NCBI RefSeq assembly: GCF_036039175.1
Contig: NZ_JAYXKP010000002.1
Span: forward strand, 62,001-126,000
Reading direction: 5' to 3'
DNA from: Marinilactibacillus sp036039175
GTDB taxonomy: Bacteria; Bacillota; Bacilli; Lactobacillales; Carnobacteriaceae_A
Length of the DNA stretch: 64,000 bases
Made by a program: the position numbers and the translations under genes. A model generated the notes under the pieces. The model saw only the letters and a program-made list of their open reading frames with translations, made no database searches and was not told where the DNA came from. Positions 58,714 to 64,000 of this stretch are shown here, one piece after another. Numbering within the stretch: position 1 is the stretch's first letter; every line of letters begins with the position of its first letter.

Positions 58714-59985
58714 TTATAGTGAATCTGTTGGATTCTTACTGTTTTCATTACCTGATTTATTTGCTTCTTCATCAATTTTACTGTCAAGGCGGGCAAGTTG
58801 TTTCTTAGCAAACTCGCGTCCTCCAAGACCAAACGATAAAGCAAATGCTACAGCTAGTCCACCAATGATAAAGATGAAGGCTGCTTGTACAATATCAGAA
58901 GCAAAGTTCAGTTGGTCTAACGCCATAAAGATCGAGAATACGATCAAAATGTATTTAGTTAATAGGCCAGCTAGTAAGCTTCCAGTTGCACTCTTGATTC
59001 CTGATGAAAGTAATTGTCCACCAATGAAACCAAGACCGATAATAATCGCAGCGAACAATACGTTTGGTACGTATCCGATAACGACGCTTAAAATCGCGTT
59101 TAACATAACAAGGTTCAAGGCATTCAATGCTTCTACTAAGAAGAATAAACCAATTAGTACAGCAACTGTTTGTCCAATGATTTTTGCAAGGTCAATGTTC
59201 ACGTTACTAGACTTTTTAAGATAAGTTGAATATTTGTTGATTCCAGTGCTTTTCAATAGATCTGTTAGAATCATTCCAGCAAATTTTGCTAGAGCAAATC
59301 CAACGATCATTAGAACGATTGCCACTAGAATATTTGGAATAGACGCTAGAATTGTATTTAATACTGCGCTAATTGGTTCAGCAATTGTATTAATATTCAA
59401 CACTTCTAGTGCTACTAAGATAATCGGAATTAAAATCAAGAAGAAAACAATGTTACCTAGAACGGATGCTAATGTCCCTTTATTTTTCTCGATTTCTGCT
59501 TCGTCTGTATTGTTTCCAGTCAACTTAGAAAGGTGTTTATCGATATTTGCTGCAAGTCCTAAATTATAGACAAGATTCTTAACAAATCGAGCGGCAAATA
59601 CACCTAAAATCAATACAATAGCTGCGGCAATGATATTCGGAATGAAGCTCAATACCGTGTCAATCATATTCATGATTGGCTGACCAATTGATTCTAACCC
59701 GAAAGTTGAGAAGATACCTGGCAAGAATAATACCCATACAAGATAATATGCAATTTTACTGATCGTATCAATCAAAGTATGTGATTGCTCTTCTGTATTT
59801 GTCGCACCCCATTTCTGGAAGTGTTTCTGGATACCGATTGCTTTTAACCCTTTAGAAATTGCCTTGCTTACAAGTGTCGCTACAATCCAAGCAGCAATAA
59901 TAAGTACTATACCTAGTAGCAACTGTGGCAAGAAGTTCAAAAATGTGTTAAAACCATCTTGAACTGTGTTCGTCATGTTGTTCAT
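58714..59985 (-). CDS. Mechanosensitive channel family protein with repeated conserved TM helices (CmpX-like)
   Basis: 423 aa with about ten hydrophobic helices in repeats, several carrying the pattern LPNILVAIVLMIVGFALAKF or IPNIIAAAIVLILGVFAARF. This matches the conserved-TM-helix proteins distantly tied to MscS. There is no MscS soluble C-terminal domain; the tail is short and charged. It may act in osmotic or membrane-stress response. The ATG at 59985 has AAGGGGAT upstream; earlier in-frame codons lack a ribosome binding site. Confidence 0.88.
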   Translation of the reverse strand: MNNMTNTVQDGFNTFLNFLPQLLLGIVLIIAAWIVATLVSKAISKGLKAIGIQKHFQKWGATNTEEQSHTLIDTISKIAYYLVWVLFLPGIFSTFGLESIGQPIMNMIDTVLSFIPNIIAAAIVLILGVFAARFVKNLVYNLGLAANIDKHLSKLTGNNTDEAEIEKNKGTLASVLGNIVFFLILIPIILVALEVLNINTIAEPISAVLNTILASIPNILVAIVLMIVGFALAKFAGMILTDLLKSTGINKYSTYLKKSSNVNIDLAKIIGQTVAVLIGLFFLVEALNALNLVMLNAILSVVIGYVPNVLFAAIIIGLGFIGGQLLSSGIKSATGSLLAGLLTKYILIVFSIFMALDQLNFASDIVQAAFIFIIGGLAVAFALSFGLGGREFAKKQLARLDSKIDEEANKSGNENSKNPTDSL

Positions 59986-60077
59986 AATGTTATCCCCTTT
60001 ACTTTTTATTTGATTACTACTACTAAGTATATACAGGGATTGAATTTCTGACAAACAATATGCATTTCTAATGCATA

Positions 60078-60120
60078 TTGAAAAGCCGATCAGCTTTAGT
60101 TTTCAGCTAATCGACTCTTA
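60078..60120 (-). terminator. Terminator after the DegV gene
   Basis: On the minus strand GTCGATTAGCT pairs with AGCTGATCGGC, followed by TTTTC. Confidence 0.8.
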
Positions 60121-60128
60121 AGAAGTCC

Positions 60129-61010
60129 TTATATTTTATCGATATATTGGTAATGTTCTGGTTTTTCATCAAAGTAGAATACGCCAACTCCACCAATACC
60201 TAAGTGCGCTGCCAGTACAGCACCAATATCTAAAATTTGTGTAGTGACATTTGGTAATGCTTTTTTAATCATAGCTTCTAGCTTTTCAGCCGCTTCGATA
60301 TCATTTACATGACTGATTGTCACTAATTGATCATCAAACGTCCCAACACCTTCTTTTACATCCTGAATAATTCGCTTATAAATTCTTTCTTTACCACGAA
60401 CCAATTTTTTAACAATGATTCCGGTATGATCCACTGTTAAATACGGTTTTATATTTAAAGCTGTCCCAGCTACACCTGCAACTTTAGATAAACGACCACC
60501 CTTTACCAACCAATTTAAGTCATTCAAAGTGAAATGATATTTTATATGCTTAGTATTTTTACGAGTTTGATCTACGACTTTTTCAAACTGCATCCCACTT
60601 TTGACCATTTCTAAGGCTTGAAACGCTAGCAACGCACCTCCACCTGATCCTCCTAGAGAGTCTACTAATTCAACATTCATTTCGGGATGATTCACTTTGT
60701 ATTCATTAATGAGTGAATGAGCAACTTGAAAGGTTCCTGAGAACTGACTATAAATACACAAGTACAAAACATCATCTCGATTTTTTCTTGCTTCATCTAG
60801 CAGCTCCAATAAAGATTGAGGCGTAATTTGAGAGGTTTTTGGTAAAATTCCTTTACTCATATGTTCGTGGACTTGTTCCAACGAAATCTCTTTCTGATCT
60901 AAGTAATCTTTATCTTCAATGATGACACTAAGAGGCAGAAATTCATAGGTATATTCTTGTTTCATAAATACATTTTGATCGATACCAGAATCAATAATGA
61001 CTTTTATCAT
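60129..61010 (-). CDS. DegV family fatty-acid-binding protein
   Basis: 293 aa. DegV fold with KVIIDSGIDQN at the start, KTSQITPQSLLELL, SGTFQVAHSLI and GGRLSKVAG. Members (FakB) bind fatty acids and present them to the kinase FakA for phosphorylation. The ATG at 61010 has AAAGG 10 bp upstream; the GTG at 61019 is directly against it. It follows an unknown protein gene and DUF503 gene on the same strand, possibly one operon. Confidence 0.92.
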   Translation of the reverse strand: MIKVIIDSGIDQNVFMKQEYTYEFLPLSVIIEDKDYLDQKEISLEQVHEHMSKGILPKTSQITPQSLLELLDEARKNRDDVLYLCIYSQFSGTFQVAHSLINEYKVNHPEMNVELVDSLGGSGGGALLAFQALEMVKSGMQFEKVVDQTRKNTKHIKYHFTLNDLNWLVKGGRLSKVAGVAGTALNIKPYLTVDHTGIIVKKLVRGKERIYKRIIQDVKEGVGTFDDQLVTISHVNDIEAAEKLEAMIKKALPNVTTQILDIGAVLAAHLGIGGVGVFYFDEKPEHYQYIDKI

Positions 61011-61040
61011 TGGTCTCACACCTTTCTTTCAGTTAATTGT

Positions 61041-61649
61041 TTAACGGTTTAATATATCATCAATTTGTTCAGAAGTTAACTTTTCATCGTAGTACTTGTT
61101 CCAAATCGTAGAGAAATAGACAGATGATGCATGACCGTAAATACGTATTGCATTTTCTTTCCACTTCTTCAAGATTTCATAGTCTGATACTTCTTCTTTT
61201 TCTGCTTGTGCTTCGACCAGTAAGCTACTGTCAATTTCGAAACTCACTTCTTCTACTTCTTCGTCATGCCATAAAGCTGTCCAGATTTCATCTGGAATGA
61301 CAAGTACGAGCATCTCTTTTTGCTGGTAAACAAAGAAAAATCCTTTAGTGATCAGCGGCGCAAGGACTTCTATTTGTTTCACATTCTGAAACCCCAATGC
61401 CTGTTCTACTTGATCACCAAATTGGCTAAGTAAATCTTCAACAACTGGTTTATAAAACTGACTAAATTGTTTCTGGATAGATTCAGCCAATACTTGAATT
61501 AATTGGTCTTTTTTCCAGCTCTTTTTGGTTTCTACCTTTAGTTCACTGGCTAACGTTTCACATTGTACTTTTGTATAGTTATTCAGATTTTCACTCAAAG
61601 AAGAACAAACTGCTTTCTTGATTATTGGAAATGCTACTTGTTTACTCAC
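61041..61649 (-). CDS. Protein of unknown function with an N-terminal SAP/HeH-like segment
   Basis: 202 aa, soluble, no membrane helix. The segment CETLASELKVETKKSWKKDQ and the LIQVLAESI that follows resembles helix-extension-helix (SAP/HeH-like) motifs, but I cannot assign the protein to a family. The C-terminal part is acidic. The start is GTG at 61649 with AAAGGATG upstream at a wide spacing. It lies between the DUF503 and DegV genes. Confidence 0.72.
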   Translation of the reverse strand: MSKQVAFPIIKKAVCSSLSENLNNYTKVQCETLASELKVETKKSWKKDQLIQVLAESIQKQFSQFYKPVVEDLLSQFGDQVEQALGFQNVKQIEVLAPLITKGFFFVYQQKEMLVLVIPDEIWTALWHDEEVEEVSFEIDSSLLVEAQAEKEEVSDYEILKKWKENAIRIYGHASSVYFSTIWNKYYDEKLTSEQIDDILNR

Positions 61650-61696
61650 TTTTACTTCATCCTTTGCTTCTATTCATTTAACTTAACTTGTTCTGA

Positions 61697-61978
61697 CTAG
61701 TAAGCTAATCGATCAATATCTGTGATTTCGACTTCGTAGTTGGCTTCTATATACTCTATGACTTGATTCAGAATTTTTTCACAAAGCACACTATTATTGC
61801 CTACGATACCAAACCCGATGACTGCTCTATTTTGCGTATCTAATTCATCAGTTTCTGCTACACTTACATTAAACTGATTGGATACCTTTTTCAATATGCT
61901 TTTAACGACACTTCGCTTGTCTTTAAGAGAGTAAGCATCATAAATCAGAATAGTCAGTTCGATTCCCATTAACTTCAT
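61697..61978 (-). CDS. DUF503 family protein (YlxP-like)
   Basis: 93 aa, the usual length. MKLMGIELTILIYDAYSLKD and KRSVVKSILKKVSNQFNVSV match DUF503. Homologues occur near translation genes (nusA-infB-rbfA) in Bacilli; here the gene is elsewhere. The function is not firmly known. The ATG at 61978 has GAGGTGA upstream. Confidence 0.9.
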   Translation of the reverse strand: MKLMGIELTILIYDAYSLKDKRSVVKSILKKVSNQFNVSVAETDELDTQNRAVIGFGIVGNNSVLCEKILNQVIEYIEANYEVEITDIDRLAY

Positions 61979-62210
61979 TTGTCATTCACCTCTTAGATTG
62001 TCATTTTTATTATTTAACAGCGGCTCTTAGGTAAAATATTCCATCTATATTATCATACCATATTCTGTTATTCTAATAAAATTCAGTCTGGCTTTTACCA
62101 GTGTAGCTTCTTTATCGTATCTTGTTCTTTCTTATAAAAATGAATAACTTGATATTTAAGATCAAATTCAGTATCTTCTATAGTACCTATATTATTTGAA
62201 GGAGCTTTTT

Positions 62211-63734
62211 ATGAAAATCCATCCATCTTTTGACTTAAACAAAATCTCCTTCGTTGCGAAAGGTGTAGCTGTGGGTACGGTTGTAGGTATTGTAGTTAGT
62301 TTGTTTCGTTTTACAATTGGCCTACTAGTGACCTATACGCGAGATGCTTATGATTTTATGCGATTAAATCCCGCCTGGATTCTTGCTTGGATCCTCTTTT
62401 CTTTAGTTGTAGCACTAGTTGTCGCTAGACTCATTCGTGATGAACCAGATATCAAGGGGGCTGGTGTCCGCAACCTCGAAAGCCAACTTTACGGTATCAG
62501 TGATATAAATTGGTTTTCTATTTTTTGGCGGAAATTGATTGGTGCCAGTCTATCGATTGGCTCTGGACTCGCGTTAGGTCGAGGCGGTCCGTCTGTTCAT
62601 TTAGGTGGTGTCATCGGTAAAGGTGTTAACAGCTTTTTCAAAGGAAATCGTTCGCAAGAAAATATTCTAATTTCTTCAGGTGTAAGTGCAGGTTTATCAG
62701 CTGCATTCAATGCACCTCTTTCAGGCGTGATGTTCATCCTTGAAGAAGTACACCATAAGTTTTCCGGCACATTACTTTTATCGGCTTTTACATCATCTAT
62801 TGTTGCGAACTTTGTTGCACTGCGCATTTTTGGAATTGAACCTGCTCTAAGTCTAGAAACGGCCATTCGATTCCCGGTTGAGCACTATTTACACTTAGTC
62901 ATTTTAGGGAGTGCATTAGCTATTGTTGGTAGAATCTATCAAGAGGTTCTAATTCATTTACCCACTTTATACAATAAGTTACCATTTCCTCCTCATTATC
63001 ATGGCTTGATCCCGTTTCTACTCGTTATACCAGTCGGTTTGTATTTGCCGACTATGCTTGGCGGCGGAACAGATATCATAGATATTATCGACACGAACCG
63101 TTTGTCAACTTTATTGCTGATAGGTATCTTTTTATTCCGTTTCATCTTCTCCCTAGTGTCTTATTCTTCTGGACTACCAGGGGGAATCTTCTTTCCAGTT
63201 CTCTGTATAGGTGCTTTAGTGGGCGCTATTTATGGTAATCTTGCGTTGGATTATTCTAGCATTGACTCGATTTATTACCAAAATTTTATTATGTACGCAA
63301 TGGGTGGCCTCATGACTGCAGTGATTAAAGCTCCTTTGACGTCAATCATTTTGATTGCAGAAATCACTGGAACTGAAAGTCAATTGATGCCTTTGAGCTT
63401 GGTTTGTCTTTGTACGTATGTTGTAGCAAATTTTTTAGGCTCAAAGTCTTTATATGAACGCTTAATGGAAAATGCTACGAAACAACTAGAATCTAAACCA
63501 AACGGTGAAAAAGTAGATGTGACCATAATTGTAGAAGCCGATCAATTTTTTGATGGGTTAGCTTTCAAGGATCTCAATTTACCGGAACACGCACAACTCG
63601 TTGAAATTTCCAGATATAAAGAAACTTTTATTCCAGGAGGGGATACGGTGCTTCAAGCTAATGACGAATTGATTATCCAATGCGATAGCGGCTTGGTTCC
63701 TAGTCTTAGAAACTATTTACTCAAACACAATTAG
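62211..63734 (+). CDS. ClC-family chloride channel/transporter with RCK_C domain
   Basis: 507 aa: ClC membrane domain (about residues 15-420) and a C-terminal TrkA-C-like domain (about 435-505, VDVTIIVEADQFFDGLAF). Motifs: GAGVRNLESQL, GLALGRGGPSVHLGG, SGLPGGIFFPVLCIG. In the usual GREGP motif Gly125 stands in place of the gating Glu, so coupled Cl-/H+ exchange may be lost and the protein may act as a passive channel or carry another anion. The ATG at 62211 has GAAGGAG upstream; a TTG at 62196 overlaps this site. Monocistronic. Confidence 0.93.
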   Translation: MKIHPSFDLNKISFVAKGVAVGTVVGIVVSLFRFTIGLLVTYTRDAYDFMRLNPAWILAWILFSLVVALVVARLIRDEPDIKGAGVRNLESQLYGISDINWFSIFWRKLIGASLSIGSGLALGRGGPSVHLGGVIGKGVNSFFKGNRSQENILISSGVSAGLSAAFNAPLSGVMFILEEVHHKFSGTLLLSAFTSSIVANFVALRIFGIEPALSLETAIRFPVEHYLHLVILGSALAIVGRIYQEVLIHLPTLYNKLPFPPHYHGLIPFLLVIPVGLYLPTMLGGGTDIIDIIDTNRLSTLLLIGIFLFRFIFSLVSYSSGLPGGIFFPVLCIGALVGAIYGNLALDYSSIDSIYYQNFIMYAMGGLMTAVIKAPLTSIILIAEITGTESQLMPLSLVCLCTYVVANFLGSKSLYERLMENATKQLESKPNGEKVDVTIIVEADQFFDGLAFKDLNLPEHAQLVEISRYKETFIPGGDTVLQANDELIIQCDSGLVPSLRNYLLKHN

Positions 63735-63774
63735 ACGATAAGATCTCTTCAGTCAGAGATCTTATCCTTTTTTA
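63734..63774 (+). terminator. Terminator after the ClC gene
   Basis: GATAAGATCTCT and AGAGATCTTATC form a perfect 12-bp stem, followed by a T run. Confidence 0.95.
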
Positions 63775-63821
63775 TTCATTTATAAAGTTTATAATTTCTT
63801 TGAACTTTAACTTATAAAATA

Positions 63822-63830
63822 TGCTAGAAT
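63822..63830 (+). promoter_or_regulatory. Extended -10 promoter of the DUF368 gene
   Basis: TGCTAGAAT is an extended -10 box, 48 bp before the start codon. A TTGAAC hexamer lies at 63800-63805 but at a long 19-bp spacing. Confidence 0.5.
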
Positions 63831-63877
63831 GTATTAGGATATTCGAACAATGTATTTAAACAAAAAAGGAGATCGTT

Positions 63878-64000
63878 ATGCAATACATATGGATGATAAT
63901 TAAAGGTATAATTATTGGGATCACAAATGTGATACCAGGTGTTTCAGGTGGTACAATGGCTGTTTCTTTCGGGATATATGATGATGTTATACATGCAGTA
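63878..64000 (+). CDS. DUF368 membrane protein, N-terminal part (PopT-like undecaprenyl phosphate transporter)
   Basis: Only 41 codons are in the window: MQYIWMIIKGIIIGITNVIP then GVSGGTMAVSFGIYDDVIHA. The GxTNxxPGVSGGTMA motif is the hallmark of DUF368, shown in other bacteria to help recycle undecaprenyl phosphate across the membrane. The ATG at 63878 has AAAAGGAG upstream. Confidence 0.9.
   Translation, partial: MQYIWMIIKGIIIGITNVIPGVSGGTMAVSFGIYDDVIHAV

Noticed and set aside
61979..62210. Fluoride riboswitch before the ClC gene
   Set aside because: The conserved riboswitch core was not found, and the ClC protein lacks features of the fluoride exporters.

Overview
The window looks like a low-GC Gram-positive chromosome of the order Lactobacillales. 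The signs are AGGAGG-type ribosome binding sites, LicT/PRD antitermination, several PTS genes, lipoproteins with lipoboxes, a GT2/GtrA/YfhO module, and intrinsic terminators after most transcription units. A marine or alkaliphilic Carnobacteriaceae such as Marinilactibacillus or Alkalibacterium would fit, but that is inference from gene content only. There are no rRNA genes, phage genes, transposases or CRISPR arrays. One tRNA gene (Arg, anticodon CCU) is present.

Layout. 1-1.4 kb: end of an ABC importer locus (lipoprotein and ATPase). 1.6-2.25 kb: a 12-unit array of a 51-bp hairpin repeat. 2.4-6.9 kb: licT-bglP-GH1 aryl-beta-glucoside operon with two RAT/terminator switches. 7.2-9.6 kb: P1B-4 metal-efflux ATPase and a convergent SmtB-like repressor. 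9.9-13.5 kb: second 6-phospho-beta-glucosidase with a CelB-type EIIC and a GntR regulator. 13.7-17.1 kb: membrane hydrolase, acyltransferase, methionine aminopeptidase, unknown membrane protein. 17.3-19.9 kb: quinone oxidoreductase-like protein, flavodoxin, aldo/keto reductase. 19.9-24 kb: YfhO/GtrA/GT2 cell-surface glycosylation operon. 24-27.4 kb: old yellow enzyme, TetR regulator, M29 aminopeptidase. 27.5-28.1 kb: second 51-bp repeat array (13 units). 28.2-39.3 kb: GNAT enzyme, then a sophorooligosaccharide (1,2-beta-glucan) locus: LacI regulator, GH94 phosphorylase, GH3 glucosidase, ABC importer, esterase. 39.4-47.5 kb: kdpFABC and divergent kdpDE. 47.5-49.6 kb: second esterase, OsmC, lipoprotein. 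49.7 kb: tRNA-Arg. 49.8-53.7 kb: heterodimeric ABC exporter behind a newly found 32-codon leader ORF and an intrinsic terminator. 53.9-56.8 kb: EIIB, Gfo/Idh/MocA oxidoreductase, phosphoesterase, small protein. 57.3-64 kb: NSS symporter, MscS-like channel, DegV, unknown protein, DUF503, ClC protein, start of a DUF368 transporter.

The main theme is beta-glucoside and beta-glucan use: two 6-phospho-beta-glucosidases fed by PTS permeases, plus an ABC/phosphorylase route for beta-1,2-linked glucans, each with its own switch (LicT antitermination, GntR, LacI). A second theme is ion and stress homeostasis (Kdp, ClC, P1B-4 ATPase, MscS-like channel, multidrug exporter).

The most noteworthy items are the paired 51-bp hairpin minisatellites, whose arms show a compensatory base-pair change between arrays, and the uncatalogued leader-peptide attenuator before the ABC exporter. 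The Kdp intergenic inverted repeat and a ClC protein lacking the gating glutamate are also worth checking.
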